DNA of 64,000 nucleotides from NCBI GenBank assembly GCA_016184105.1, contig JACPDI010000010.1:1-64000 (forward strand), in the 5' to 3' direction. The notes beneath the pieces are model-generated. The model had not been told where the DNA came from. It saw nothing but the letters and a program-made list of their open reading frames with translations, and ran no database searches. This stretch comes from Acidobacteriota bacterium. GTDB taxonomy: Bacteria; Acidobacteriota; Vicinamibacteria; Vicinamibacterales; 2-12-FULL-66-21. Each line of letters opens with the position of its first letter. The first letter of the stretch is position 1. The position numbers and the translations under genes were made by a program. This document shows positions 42,077-51,488 of the stretch, one piece after another.

Positions 42077-44596
42077 GTGATCGGGCGACGCATCCATCGG
42101 GACATCGCCGTGTGGAGCGCGCTTGGCGCGGTGTATTTTGCCGCGGGCAAGCTGGGTTTGAAGCTGGCGTTTGTCCACGCGAGCGCGACGGCCGTGTGGC
42201 CTCCGACCGGCATTGCGCTCGCCGCATTGCTCCTGCTGGGTCTGCGTGCCTGGCCAGGGATCTTGCTCGGGGCGTTCTTGGTGAACGTCACCACGGCGGG
42301 CACGGTGGCCACCTCGGGCGCCATTGCCGTGGGGAACACTTTAGAAGCGCTGATCGGCGCAGCGCTCGTGAACAGGTTCGCCAATGGCCGCCACGCCTTC
42401 AGGCGAGCCGAGGGTGTTCTGAGGTTCTGCCTGTTTGCGGCGCTGGCCAGCACGGTCGTGAGTGCCACGCTCGGTCCGGCCAGCCTGTCGGTGAGCGGGG
42501 CGGCAGATTGGCGCGACTACCGCGGGATCTGGCTCACATGGTGGGTCGGTGATGCCGTTGCGGCGGTGGTCGTGACGCCCGTCCTGGTTCTCTGGAGCAC
42601 CCCTCCTTGGCTTGCGGGGGGTCGTCGCCAGGCGCTCGAAGCGGCGGCCGTGCTGGCGACGCTGATATTCGGCGCCTTGGTCGTCTTTGCCGGCTGGTCG
42701 CCTTTCACGACGAAGAATTATCCGCTGGAATTCCTCTGCATTCCTCCGCTGATCTGGGCGGCCGTTCGCTTTGGCCCGCGGGAGGCCGCGACCGGCACGC
42801 TTGCGCTGTCGGCGATCGCGATCTGGGGCACGCTGCATGGTTTCGGACCCTTCGCGAGGGCGTCCCATAACGAATCGCTGCTCCTCCTGCAGGCGTTCAT
42901 GGGCGCCGTGGGCATGATGGCGCTGGCCATTGGCGCAGTCGTGTCGGAGCGCCGAGACGCGGAGCATCTTCTGCATGGACTGAACGACACCCTTGAGCAG
43001 CGCGTGCGCGAGCGCACGGCGGAACTGGGCGTCGCCAATGCAGCGCTGCGGGCCTCCGAGGGGCGGCTGAGCGGCATCGTTGAGATTGCGCAGGACGCCA
43101 TTATCACCGTTGACGAGCGGCAGCACATCACGCTGTTTAATCAGGGTGCCGAGCGCATATTCGGCTACACCGCTCCGGAAGCGCTGGGGCAGCCGCTGCA
43201 TCTGTTGTTGCCGGCTCGAGTCGTGGCCGCGCACGCCGAGCACGTCAAGCACTTCGCCCAGTCGCCGGACACGGCCCGCCTCATGGGGGAGCGGCGGGAG
43301 ATTCTCGGCCGACGCAAGGATGGGAGCGAGTTCCCGGCCGAGGCCTCGATATCCAGGCTCGTCCACGACAAGCAGACCGTTTTCACGGCGATTCTGCGCG
43401 ACGTGACCGAGCGCAAGCGGCTCGAAGAGCAGCTGCGGCAGGCACAGAAGCTGGAAGGTATCGGGCGACTGGCAGGCGGCATCGCGCACGATTTCAACAA
43501 CCTGCTGACGGCCATCTTCGGCTATACCGACCTGTTGCTCGCAGGCCTGAGCGAGGACGACCCGCGTGCGTCCGACATGCGTGAAATCCGACGGGCGGCG
43601 GCGAGCGGTGCCGCGCTGACTCGCCAGCTGCTGGCGTTCAGCCGCAAACAAATCCTGCAACCGGCGCTCCTGGACCTGAACCTCGCGGTGCTGAACCAGG
43701 AGCGCCTGTTACGGCGGCTGATCGGCGAGAACATCGCCGTCGTCCTGCAGCTCGAGCCTGCGTTAGGACGTGTGCACGCCGACCCAACGCAGATCGACCA
43801 GGTCATCGTGAACCTGGCGGTCAACGCGCGTGACGCGATGCCCCACGGCGGCACGCTGACGATCGCGACGGCCCACGTCGATGTGGGTGAGGCCGCGGCG
43901 CGTGCCAACAGTTGGGTCGTGCCCGGACGCTACGTGCGTCTGCGGATCAACGATACCGGGCACGGGATGACGCCCGAGGTCCAGGCGCACCTCTTCGAAC
44001 CCTTCTACACGACGAAGGCCTCGGGCCAGGGTACCGGCCTGGGACTGTCGACGGTGTACGGGATCGTCAAGCAAAGCGGCGGGTTTATCTCCGTGGAGAG
44101 CACGCCTGGGACAGGCACGACGTTTCTCATCGATCTGCCGCGCGTGGAAGCGCTCGCGCCCGCGACCGAAGCGCCCCGACGCGAGCTCGTCTCAACGGCG
44201 GGCGCCGAGACGATCTTGCTCGTGGAGGACGACGACCATGTACGCGATCTGGCTCGGCGAGCACTGGAGCAGCAAGGCTACACCGTCATCGTTGCCAGAA
44301 ACCCCCGCGAGGCCCTCCTCACCTACACCGACCACGGCCGGCGCATCGCGCTCGTGCTCACCGATGTCGTGATGCCAGGTATGAGCGGCGCCGCACTCGC
44401 GGAGCGGCTGACGCGCGTCCGTCCGGACCTCAAGGTGCTCTATATGTCGGGCTACACTGAAGACGCCATTGTCCATCACGGCGTCTTGCGCACCGGCGTA
44501 GCCTTCCTTCCGAAACCGTTCACGCCCGAAACCCTGGCGCGGAAGGTCCGTGACTTCTTGGATACGGAAACGTGGAGCCAGCCGCCACCCGAGTGA
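42077..44596 (+). CDS. Hybrid sensor histidine kinase, MASE1-PAS-HK-REC
   Basis: An 839-residue protein starting with GTG. Residues 1-300 form a MASE1 membrane sensor of 8 or so helices (VYFAAGKLGLKLAFVHASATAVWPP). A coiled coil (about 300-335) leads to a PAS domain (VEIAQDAIITVDE, YTAPEALGQPLHLLLP). Histidine-kinase domain: GRLAGGIAHDFNNLLTAI with the phospho-His, N-box VNLAVNARDAM, and G-boxes NDTGHGM and GQGTGLGLST. C-terminal receiver: LVEDDDHVRDLA, VLTDVVMPGMSG with the acceptor Asp, FLPKPF Lys. No separate response regulator lies beside it. Signal unknown. Confidence 0.9.
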   Translation: MIGRRIHRDIAVWSALGAVYFAAGKLGLKLAFVHASATAVWPPTGIALAALLLLGLRAWPGILLGAFLVNVTTAGTVATSGAIAVGNTLEALIGAALVNRFANGRHAFRRAEGVLRFCLFAALASTVVSATLGPASLSVSGAADWRDYRGIWLTWWVGDAVAAVVVTPVLVLWSTPPWLAGGRRQALEAAAVLATLIFGALVVFAGWSPFTTKNYPLEFLCIPPLIWAAVRFGPREAATGTLALSAIAIWGTLHGFGPFARASHNESLLLLQAFMGAVGMMALAIGAVVSERRDAEHLLHGLNDTLEQRVRERTAELGVANAALRASEGRLSGIVEIAQDAIITVDERQHITLFNQGAERIFGYTAPEALGQPLHLLLPARVVAAHAEHVKHFAQSPDTARLMGERREILGRRKDGSEFPAEASISRLVHDKQTVFTAILRDVTERKRLEEQLRQAQKLEGIGRLAGGIAHDFNNLLTAIFGYTDLLLAGLSEDDPRASDMREIRRAAASGAALTRQLLAFSRKQILQPALLDLNLAVLNQERLLRRLIGENIAVVLQLEPALGRVHADPTQIDQVIVNLAVNARDAMPHGGTLTIATAHVDVGEAAARANSWVVPGRYVRLRINDTGHGMTPEVQAHLFEPFYTTKASGQGTGLGLSTVYGIVKQSGGFISVESTPGTGTTFLIDLPRVEALAPATEAPRRELVSTAGAETILLVEDDDHVRDLARRALEQQGYTVIVARNPREALLTYTDHGRRIALVLTDVVMPGMSGAALAERLTRVRPDLKVLYMSGYTEDAIVHHGVLRTGVAFLPKPFTPETLARKVRDFLDTETWSQPPPE

Positions 44597-44634
44597 AGGA
44601 TCTCACTGGATGCAGTTCAAGTAAGCAGGAATCC

Positions 44635-47079
44635 CTATTCCCGGCGCAGCGCCTCCACGGGATCTGCGCGCGTCGCGCGGCGCGCCGGCACGTAACAGGC
44701 CAGCGCCGCGACGGCGGCGAGGGCCGTGATCGTGACGGCAAAGGTCGGGGGATCGGTCGGCGTGACGCCGAAGAGCAGGCTCTCGAGCGTTCGGGTCAGG
44801 CCGAGGGCCCCCAGGAGACCGGCCGCGACGCCGGCCGCCGTCGTCGCCAGGCCCTGCCCGAGGATCATCCGGCGCACGTCGCCGGGGCTGGCGCCCAGCG
44901 CGACCCGCACGCCAATCTCCCGCCGGCGCCGCGTGACGCTGTAAGCCATCACGCCGTAGATGCCGGCCACCGCGAGAGCCAGCGCCGTTCCCGCAAACGC
45001 GGCGACGAGCGTCAGGTTGAAGTACCGCGCGCCGAGCGCCGCCGAATAGATCTGCGCGAAGGTGCGGAAGCGCGGCGGGACGTCAGGCGCCACCTCCCTC
45101 AGGACGCCGCGCGCCGCGGCGATGGTCGCGCGCAGATCGGCGCCCGATCGGATCACCACCGTCGCCGAGAACCCCGGCCGCTGCAGCAGATCGACGTACA
45201 CCGTCGGGCGTGGCGGCTGCTCGGGGCCGTACTCATGCGTATCACCCACGACGCCCACGATCGTGAGCGGCCGCAGGTCGCCGTCCATGTTGCCGAACTC
45301 GATCGTGCGGCCGATCGGATCGGCGCCCGGCCACCGGGACCGGGCGAGCGACTCGCTGATCACGGCCACGTGCGGCGCGGCCGGCGCGTCGCGATCGTCG
45401 AACACACGGCCGCGAACGAGGGGAATCCCGAGCGCGCGAAAATACGCCTGCGACACGGCACAGTAGTCGGCCGTGCCAAGCCTGTCTTTCCGCTGGAAGA
45501 GGACCCGGAGCTCGTCCATCGCCCTTGGTGCGTCCTCCGGCGAAATCACCGCGAAGAGACCGTCGGGCAGGCCGCCGTCCATGGGCACCGCGCTGGCCGC
45601 GGCCACGTCCTCGACGCCCGGAATCGCGAGCAGCCGGTCGAGGACGTCGGCATAGAACGGGGACAGCCGTGTCCTGGCCGACGGATCGTCCGAATGGGGC
45701 ACCGCCAGATCCATCGCGACGAGTCCCTGGGTCTGGAATCCCGGATCCACCGCCAGCACGCGCATGAAGCTGCGGCCGAGGAGGGCTGCGCCGATGAGCA
45801 GCACGAGGGTGATCGCCACCTGTGCTGCCACGATGATCCGTCCGGCGCGCGGACTCGCGCCGCCCGCCTGGCCTCGCGCGTCGACAAGGATCGCGCGGGG
45901 TTCGCGCCGGGCCGCCCGCGCGGCCGTGACGAGGCCGAGCGCGACGGCGACCAGCGCCGAGAGGCCCATCGCGAAGGCCAGCACCGCTCGGTTCATCGAC
46001 ACGTCGTCCAGCCGCGGCAGGTTGGCTGGGGCGAGCGAGATTAAGGCGCTCGTCCCAAGCGAGGCAATCACGAGGCCCATCAGGCTGCTCGCCGTTAGGA
46101 GCACCAGGGCCTCGGCGACGAACTGGCGGACCAGCCGCCCGGGTCCCGCGCCGAGCGCGTGGCGAATGGCGATCTCGCGCTGACGCGCGGCGGCCTGCGC
46201 GAGGAGAAGGTTCGTCACGTTCGCGCAGGCGACGAGCAGGAGGAAGAAGACGGCGCTGAGGAGGATATACAACGTCGAGCTGACGCGACCCGTGAGCGAG
46301 GTCTGCAGGGGCACGGTCGCCGCGTCGGTCAGAAGATAGCTCCCTTGCTCAGGAGATTGGCGCACGATGTCCCTGGCGATCGCGCTGAGGTCGGCGGTCG
46401 CCTGCGCAACGCTCATGCCCTCCCGGAGCCGGCCAATGGCGAGGTAGTTGTGCGACGTCCGGCTCGTATTCTCCGCGTCGAGTTCGGCCGGTACCCACAG
46501 GTCAGCGCGGGCGGGAAACTGGAAGCCGGCGGGCATGACGCCCACCACCTGATACACGAGACCTTGGATGCGGAGGCGGAAGGCCGACAGGGATGCCGCC
46601 GACCCGAGCGACTGCGCCCAGTACTGGTGGCTTACGATGACGGCCGGCGCGGCGCCGAGGCGGGCATCGTCTGCACTGAAGGAGCGGCCGAGCGAGGGCT
46701 GGACCCCCAGGATCTTGAAGAAGTCCCTGGTCACCTGCGCGATCGTCTCGCGCGTCGGCTCGCCCGCACCGACAACCGACACCATCCCGGCGGCGTACTT
46801 CGCCATCGCGCCGAACGTCCGATTGCGATCGCGGAAGTCGTTGAAATTCGGGTCGGCGAGGCGCGAGTACGTGCCGCGGTCGTTGACTTCCCAGATGGCC
46901 ATCAGCCGATCCGGTGCGGGGTAGGGCAGCGGACGCAGCAGCACACCATGGACGACGCTGAAGACGGCCGTCGTGGCGCCGATGCCCAGCGCCAGCGTGA
47001 AGATCGCGACGAGGGTGACGCCGGGGTTCCTGACGAGCACCCGGACGGCGTGGCGGAGATCGAGGAGCAAGGAGGCCAT
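44635..47079 (-). CDS. ADOP-type FtsX/MacB family ABC permease
   Basis: An 814-residue membrane protein of the Acidobacterial duplicated orphan permease type. Start LLLDLRHAVRVLVRNPGVTL, then FTLALGIGATTAVFSVVHGVLLRPLPY, the MacB-like periplasmic domain (FFKILGVQPSLGRSFSADDA, PAVIVSHQYWAQ), an FtsX block with LLLVACANVTNLLLAQAAAR, a second periplasmic domain and a second FtsX block (SVTRRRREIGVRVALGASPG). No ATPase gene is adjacent, as usual for this class. Its physiological substrate is unknown. Confidence 0.9.
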   Translation of the reverse strand: MASLLLDLRHAVRVLVRNPGVTLVAIFTLALGIGATTAVFSVVHGVLLRPLPYPAPDRLMAIWEVNDRGTYSRLADPNFNDFRDRNRTFGAMAKYAAGMVSVVGAGEPTRETIAQVTRDFFKILGVQPSLGRSFSADDARLGAAPAVIVSHQYWAQSLGSAASLSAFRLRIQGLVYQVVGVMPAGFQFPARADLWVPAELDAENTSRTSHNYLAIGRLREGMSVAQATADLSAIARDIVRQSPEQGSYLLTDAATVPLQTSLTGRVSSTLYILLSAVFFLLLVACANVTNLLLAQAAARQREIAIRHALGAGPGRLVRQFVAEALVLLTASSLMGLVIASLGTSALISLAPANLPRLDDVSMNRAVLAFAMGLSALVAVALGLVTAARAARREPRAILVDARGQAGGASPRAGRIIVAAQVAITLVLLIGAALLGRSFMRVLAVDPGFQTQGLVAMDLAVPHSDDPSARTRLSPFYADVLDRLLAIPGVEDVAAASAVPMDGGLPDGLFAVISPEDAPRAMDELRVLFQRKDRLGTADYCAVSQAYFRALGIPLVRGRVFDDRDAPAAPHVAVISESLARSRWPGADPIGRTIEFGNMDGDLRPLTIVGVVGDTHEYGPEQPPRPTVYVDLLQRPGFSATVVIRSGADLRATIAAARGVLREVAPDVPPRFRTFAQIYSAALGARYFNLTLVAAFAGTALALAVAGIYGVMAYSVTRRRREIGVRVALGASPGDVRRMILGQGLATTAAGVAAGLLGALGLTRTLESLLFGVTPTDPPTFAVTITALAAVAALACYVPARRATRADPVEALRRE

Positions 47080-47168
47080 GTCGGTGTTCTCCGATCCTGA
47101 TTGGACGGAGCGAACGTCCGGTATGTTGCCTGGTCACTCGGGCCGCGATCGTGGCTCCTTCTTCACAT

Positions 47169-47213
47169 CAAGGATGGCCGTTGAGAATGCGAGTCCACCG
47201 TCAGCCATCCTTG
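47169..47213. repeat. Inverted repeat between the AraC and ADOP genes
   Basis: CAAGGATGGC and GCCATCCTTG, perfect 10-bp arms around a 25-bp loop. It could be a hairpin terminator behind araC or a regulatory site before the permease gene; no T-run is seen. Confidence 0.45.
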
Positions 47214-47251
47214 TTGTACGTGTGAACGCTCTGAGACATCGGCCGCTCCCT

Positions 47252-48352
47252 CTAGCCGGCGCGAGTGCTCCGGGCTGACACCGTCCGGCAGGGCTCCACC
47301 CGTTGTTCGATCGCGGAGGCCTGCCTGCGACCGCCAAGAGGCAACGCACGCGTCGATCGACTGCGCTGCCCGTCGCGCCAGCGACCGGGTGACACGCCCT
47401 CCCATCGACGAAACGCGCGGAAGAACGAATTCGCGTCCTCGTAGCCGAGAAGATAGGCGATATCCGACAGTTCGAGCGCGGGTTGCATCAGATACTGGGT
47501 CGCCATGTCGCGGCGGGCCTCTTCGAGTACCTGCTGGTAGCTGACGCCGAGGTGGCCAAGCCGCCGCTGCAACGTGCGGGCGCTCGACCCGAGCTCGCGG
47601 GCGACGCTCCGGAGCCCCGGCCGCCCGCTGGCGAGCAGTCGCCGGAGCGCGCCCCTCACCTGCTCGTGGGCGTCCTGCCTCGCATTCCGATCGGCCAGCT
47701 CGGCATCCAGCTGCGGCGCGAGAATACCGAGCAGGTCGGCGTTGTGCGTCAGGAACGGACGATCGAGATCCGAGGCCCGAAAGATCAGCGCGTTGTCGGG
47801 AGCGTTGAACCGCACGCGGCAGCCGAAATGCGACTCGTACAGTTGGCGATTCCGCGCGGCGCGCTTCAGCTCCACACGATGCGGCCGAACGGCGCCACCG
47901 GTTCCCCTGGCCGCCAACGTGGCGATCCACGCAAAACACAGGTCGGTCAGCGCCCAGGGCTCGACATCTTCCGCGAGCAACCAGCGAAAGCGTACGGCGC
48001 ACTCGCCGCCCCGGATCTTCACGTGAATCTCTTCCGGGCAGCACAGCTGCTTGTAGCGCGCCGCGCGCGCCACCGCATCGCGAAACGACGAGGCGGAGAG
48101 CGCAGCCAGCGCGACGAGGTCGAGCCGCTCAACGCGATCCTCGCTCCCGAGCGCGAGCCCGATCGCGGGATCGCCGCTGAGGTCGGCGACCGCGCGCCAG
48201 AACGCAAACAACTGCTCGGTCGTGAGGAAGCACTTCTCTTCCAGGAAGAGCGCCGGCGGCAGTCCGGCGCGTCGCAGTACCGCCTCCGGCGACACGGATC
48301 GCTCCTGCAGCCGAGCCGCGGTGAGCCGTGAGAGCCGGAAGCGAGTCACCAT
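47252..48352 (-). CDS. AraC family transcriptional regulator
   Basis: A 366-residue regulator with the Arabinose_bd-type N-terminal half (SPEAVLRRAGLPPALFLEEK, DPAIGLALG) and a C-terminal AraC HTH pair (LRSVARELGSSARTLQRRL and LSDIAYLLGYEDANSFFRAF, followed by GVSPGRWR). It resembles OruR/ArgR-like and OxyR-independent catabolic regulators with this architecture. The last 35 residues are Arg-rich and unusual. It follows the alcohol dehydrogenase gene by 46 bp and precedes the permease gene, so either may be a target. Confidence 0.86.
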   Translation of the reverse strand: MVTRFRLSRLTAARLQERSVSPEAVLRRAGLPPALFLEEKCFLTTEQLFAFWRAVADLSGDPAIGLALGSEDRVERLDLVALAALSASSFRDAVARAARYKQLCCPEEIHVKIRGGECAVRFRWLLAEDVEPWALTDLCFAWIATLAARGTGGAVRPHRVELKRAARNRQLYESHFGCRVRFNAPDNALIFRASDLDRPFLTHNADLLGILAPQLDAELADRNARQDAHEQVRGALRRLLASGRPGLRSVARELGSSARTLQRRLGHLGVSYQQVLEEARRDMATQYLMQPALELSDIAYLLGYEDANSFFRAFRRWEGVSPGRWRDGQRSRSTRALPLGGRRQASAIEQRVEPCRTVSARSTRAG

Positions 48353-48398
48353 TCGTCGGATGTCCCCTCGATCAGGACAATGCTAGCACCGCGCGCGC

Positions 48399-49526
48399 CT
48401 ACGCCGTCGAGGCAAGCGAGGCCATGTCGATGACGAAGCGGTACTTCACATCGCTCTTCTGGAGCCGGTCGAAGGCGTCGTTGATCTGCTGAATCGCGAT
48501 CGTCTCCACATCGGCGGTGATGCCGTGCTCGCCGCAGAAGTCGAGCATCTCCTGCGTTTCGCGGATGCCGCCGATCAGCGAGCCCGCAAACCGCCTTCGC
48601 TTGAACAGCAGCCCGGCGATCGCCGTCGGCAGCGGCGCCTCCGGCGCGCCGACCATCGTGAGGACGCCGTCGCGCTTCAGCAACCCGATATACGCGTTCA
48701 CGTCGTGAGGCGCCGACACCGTGTCGAGAATGAAGTCGAAGCTGTTGGCGTGCGCCGCGAGGCCATCGGCGCTCCTGGACAGGACGACCTCGTCCGCTCC
48801 AAGGCGGAGGCCGTCCGGGCGCTTGCCGGGCGACGACGTGAACAGGATGACGCGCGCGCCAAAGGCATGGGCGAACTTCACGCCCATGTGTCCGAGCCCG
48901 CCGAGCCCGACGATGCCGACCTTCTGCCCTGGGCCGACGCGCCAGTGGCGCAGCGGCGAGTACGTCGTGATGCCGGCGCAGAGCAGCGGCGCCGTCGCCG
49001 CCAGATCGAGTCGGTTGGGAACGCGCAGCGCGAACGCCTCGTCGACGACGATCGTCTCGGAGTACCCGCCGTACGTGACGCCGCCGGTATGCGGGTCCGG
49101 GCTGTTATACGTGAGGGTCATCGTGTTCTCGCAGTACTGCTCCAGGCCCTCGCGACAACTCGGGCACGCTCCGCACGAGCCCACGAGGCAGCCGACCCCC
49201 CCGAGGTCCCCTTCACGGAAGCGCGTGACATCCCGGCCCACCGCTTCGACCCGGCCGACGATTTCATGCCCGGGCACGCAGGGGTATTGCGTCGGCATCG
49301 TGTTCTGCCACTCGTTGCGCACCTGATGCAGGTCGGAGTGACACACGCCGCAGTAGAGGATCCGGATCTTGACGTCGGTCGGACCGACGGCGCGACGGTC
49401 GACCGAGAAGGGCGCGAGCCCGGCCGATGGAGACGACGCGGCATACGCCCGCGACGTGTGGCTGTGAGGATCGCTGGAGGACGTCTGGCTGACGGCCCCG
49501 GTCGGGAGATGTGGGTGTGTGGCCAT
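48399..49526 (-). CDS. Zinc-dependent alcohol/aldehyde dehydrogenase (YahK/AdhC-like)
   Basis: A 375-residue cinnamyl-alcohol-type NAD(P)-dependent dehydrogenase. Catalytic zinc site: YCGVCHSDLHQV, PGHEIVGRVEAVG and later Cys; structural zinc: CLVGSCGACPSCREGLEQYC. NAD(P) site: VGIVGLGGLGHMGVKFA, followed by FTSSPGKRPDG. The first 25 residues are an extra Ser/His-rich lead. Reduces aldehydes with NADPH in related enzymes. The gene diverges from the GNAT gene across a 102-bp gap. Confidence 0.88.
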   Translation of the reverse strand: MATHPHLPTGAVSQTSSSDPHSHTSRAYAASSPSAGLAPFSVDRRAVGPTDVKIRILYCGVCHSDLHQVRNEWQNTMPTQYPCVPGHEIVGRVEAVGRDVTRFREGDLGGVGCLVGSCGACPSCREGLEQYCENTMTLTYNSPDPHTGGVTYGGYSETIVVDEAFALRVPNRLDLAATAPLLCAGITTYSPLRHWRVGPGQKVGIVGLGGLGHMGVKFAHAFGARVILFTSSPGKRPDGLRLGADEVVLSRSADGLAAHANSFDFILDTVSAPHDVNAYIGLLKRDGVLTMVGAPEAPLPTAIAGLLFKRRRFAGSLIGGIRETQEMLDFCGEHGITADVETIAIQQINDAFDRLQKSDVKYRFVIDMASLASTA

Positions 49527-49628
49527 GAGTCAAGTGTAGGTGGCGCGGAACGGGCGGTCACTAGCACGGCGCGCCATCATATATGCCGGACACGCCACGC
49601 CGGCGGAAGTCGCATAGTATCTGGCGTC

Positions 49629-50456
49629 ATGTTCGCCGACGCGGCGCTCGCCGCCCGGATCGATCGCGCCGAGGCGCGCATGTGCGCGCACATCGCGGGG
49701 TCGATCGGCGCCGGCAGACCGGAGCCGGCGCCGCTCGTTCTGCCGATCAGCGGCGGGCACGCCGTCTATGTCGCCCCCTTGTCGCCGGTGAACAAAGTGA
49801 TCGGCCTCGGGCTCGACGCCGACCTGGACCTTGCGGCGCTCGCGCGGATCGAGCGCGAATGGCGCGATCGCGGCGAGCCGCTCCGCATCGAGATGTCCGT
49901 CCTCGCGGATCCCTCGCTCGGGTCGGCGCTGACGGATCGCGGCTACCGGCTGCACGGCTTCGAGAACGTGCTGGGCCTGCCCCTCGATCGCACGCTGCCT
50001 GGCCCGGACATCAGCGCCGTCGCGGTCGAAATCGTCACGGCCGGCGAGTGCCCCACGTGGATCGATATCGCCGTGGACGCGTTCATGAATCTCGACGGCA
50101 CTGGCAGCGTGCCACCGGACGCCCTGCCGCGCGAGCGCTTGAGGGCAGTCCTCGAGCAGATGATGGGCGTGCCCGGCTTCATCCGCTACCTCGCGCGGAT
50201 GGAGGGGGAGGCGGTCGGCCAAGCGGCGATGCGGATCGACGGGGATCTCGCACAGATCGCCGGGGCGGGCACGCTGCCCCGTGCAAGAGGCCGCGGCGTC
50301 CAGAAGGCGCTCCTGCACCGCCGTCTCGCCGACGCGCGCGCCGCGGGCTGCACGCTCGCCGTCGTCACCACGGCGCCGGGCACGCGGTCTCAAGACAACG
50401 TGATGCGCCGCGGCTTCGAGCTGCTCTACGCGCGCGCGATTCTCGTCAAGCCGTAG
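49629..50456 (+). CDS. GNAT family acetyltransferase
   Basis: A 275-residue protein. The C-terminal part (about 150-275) has the GNAT fold with the acetyl-CoA motif LPRARGRGVQKALLHRRLADA (R/Q-x-x-G-x-G/A) and TAPGTRSQDNVMRRGFELLY. The N-terminal half (about 1-140) is a second, degenerate GNAT-like domain (LSPVNKVIGLGLDADLDLAAL). Substrate unknown. The start is the ATG at 49629; the longer open frame upstream is a shadow of the dehydrogenase gene. Confidence 0.8.
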   Translation: MFADAALAARIDRAEARMCAHIAGSIGAGRPEPAPLVLPISGGHAVYVAPLSPVNKVIGLGLDADLDLAALARIEREWRDRGEPLRIEMSVLADPSLGSALTDRGYRLHGFENVLGLPLDRTLPGPDISAVAVEIVTAGECPTWIDIAVDAFMNLDGTGSVPPDALPRERLRAVLEQMMGVPGFIRYLARMEGEAVGQAAMRIDGDLAQIAGAGTLPRARGRGVQKALLHRRLADARAAGCTLAVVTTAPGTRSQDNVMRRGFELLYARAILVKP

Positions 50457-50650
50457 ACAACCCGCGGGCGGAGCACCACCGCGCTGCGAACGAGGACGCC
50501 ACGTTCGACGAGCTGCTGGATGTCCCGCAGCGCCGTATCCTGCGAGCTGCCCGTCAGCGCCGCGCACTTCGACGTCGTCAGGTTGCCTTCGGAGCCCTCG
50601 AGCAGTCTGTTGATCACCAGCCGCTGGCGATCGTCCGCGCAATACGGCCA
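50430..50650 (-). pseudogene. C-terminal fragment of a Fic/DUF4172-type protein
   Basis: The minus strand reads DDRQRLVINRLLEGSEGNLT, then TSKCAALTGSSQDTALRDIQ and LVERGVLVRS, the winged-helix end of Fic proteins with an N-terminal DUF4172. The catalytic HPFxxGNGR part is missing. It overlaps the GNAT stop by a few codons. Confidence 0.6.
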
Positions 50651-50697
50651 TTGGCGTGTCGCGCTTCGGTTGTTGACGCCGAGCGCATCGCGGTGCT

Positions 50698-50720
50698 ATC
50701 GTTAATCGTCGATAAACGAT
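50698..50720. promoter_or_regulatory. ArsR operator over the arsR start
   Basis: ATCGTTAATCG-T-CGATAAACGAT, a 23-bp palindrome with one mismatched pair; the last bases are the ATG of arsR. A -35 TTGACG at about 50673 fits a promoter whose start lies within the operator. Confidence 0.7.
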
Positions 50721-51096
50721 GACACCGAAAACGGTCCCCGGCAACCCTGCCCGCCCCGCCGCCGACGCTTGCTGCCCGCCGGAGGATCTCCGGGCAGTCG
50801 ATCTGCTCCCGGCTGCGCTGGAGGGCCCCGCCGCCGATGAGGAACTGGCCGCGTTCGCCAAGGCGATCGCGCATCCCACGCGCGTGCGAATCCTCCGGAT
50901 GCTCTCGAAGAAGGAAGCCCGGATGTGCAGCCACATCGTCGATGAGCTGCCGCTCGCGCAATCCACGGTGTCGGAGCATCTCCGCATCCTCCGAAGCGTC
51001 GGCCTGATCCGGGCCAACGAGAGCGGCCCGCGCGTCAGCTACTGCATCGTCCCGTCCGCGTTGAAACGGCTCAAGGCACTGCTCAAGGCGGTGTGA
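50719..51096 (+). CDS. arsR: ArsR family arsenic-responsive repressor
   Basis: A 125-residue ArsR/SmtB winged helix: AFAKAIAHPTRVRILRML, then LPLAQSTVSEHLRILRSVGL as recognition element. Cysteines at DACCPPED (18, 19), RMCSHI and SYCIVP could bind As(III); the vicinal pair at the N-terminus is not the ELCVCDL site of plasmid ArsR, so the sensor site is of another type. First gene of arsR-arsD-arsA. Confidence 0.86.
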   Translation: MTPKTVPGNPARPAADACCPPEDLRAVDLLPAALEGPAADEELAAFAKAIAHPTRVRILRMLSKKEARMCSHIVDELPLAQSTVSEHLRILRSVGLIRANESGPRVSYCIVPSALKRLKALLKAV

Positions 51097-51107
51097 GGAA
51101 TTCAGAG

Positions 51108-51488
51108 ATGACCCGGATCGATGTTTTTGACCCTCCGATGTGTTGCTCGAGCGGCGTCTGTGGACCCGAGGTCGATCCGCTGCTCGCTGCGTTTGCCGCG
51201 GACGTGGACTGGCTGACGTCTCAAGGCGTGAGCGTGACGCGCCACAACCTCGCCCAGGAGCCGCAGGCGTTCGTAACCAATCCCCTCGTGCAGCAGGCGC
51301 TGCAACGCGACGGGGACGCGTGTCTCCCGCTCGTGCTCGTCAATGGCGAAATCGTCGGACGCGGGACCTATCCACGCAGAGACGAACTGGCACGCTTGTC
51401 TGGACTGACGCCGTCGGCCTCACGCACGAAGCCGCTGGTTCGAGTGTCGTCGGGCGGATGCTGCACACCCGGCTCCGGCTGCTGCTGA
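51108..51488 (+). CDS. arsD: ArsD arsenic metallochaperone
   Basis: A 126-residue ArsD. DPPMCCSSGVCG carries Cys12, Cys13 and Cys18, the As(III) triad passed to ArsA; GGCC and SGCC at the end are extra Cys pairs. The thioredoxin-like body is normal. ATG 51108 is preceded by GAGG; a GTG overlapping the arsR stop is an alternative. The stop overlaps arsA (TGATG). Confidence 0.88.
   Translation: MTRIDVFDPPMCCSSGVCGPEVDPLLAAFAADVDWLTSQGVSVTRHNLAQEPQAFVTNPLVQQALQRDGDACLPLVLVNGEIVGRGTYPRRDELARLSGLTPSASRTKPLVRVSSGGCCTPGSGCC

Noticed and set aside
44572-46044. Long plus-strand open frame of 490 codons
   Set aside because: It is the antisense shadow of the ADOP permease: Arg/His/Asp-rich low-complexity and no family features.
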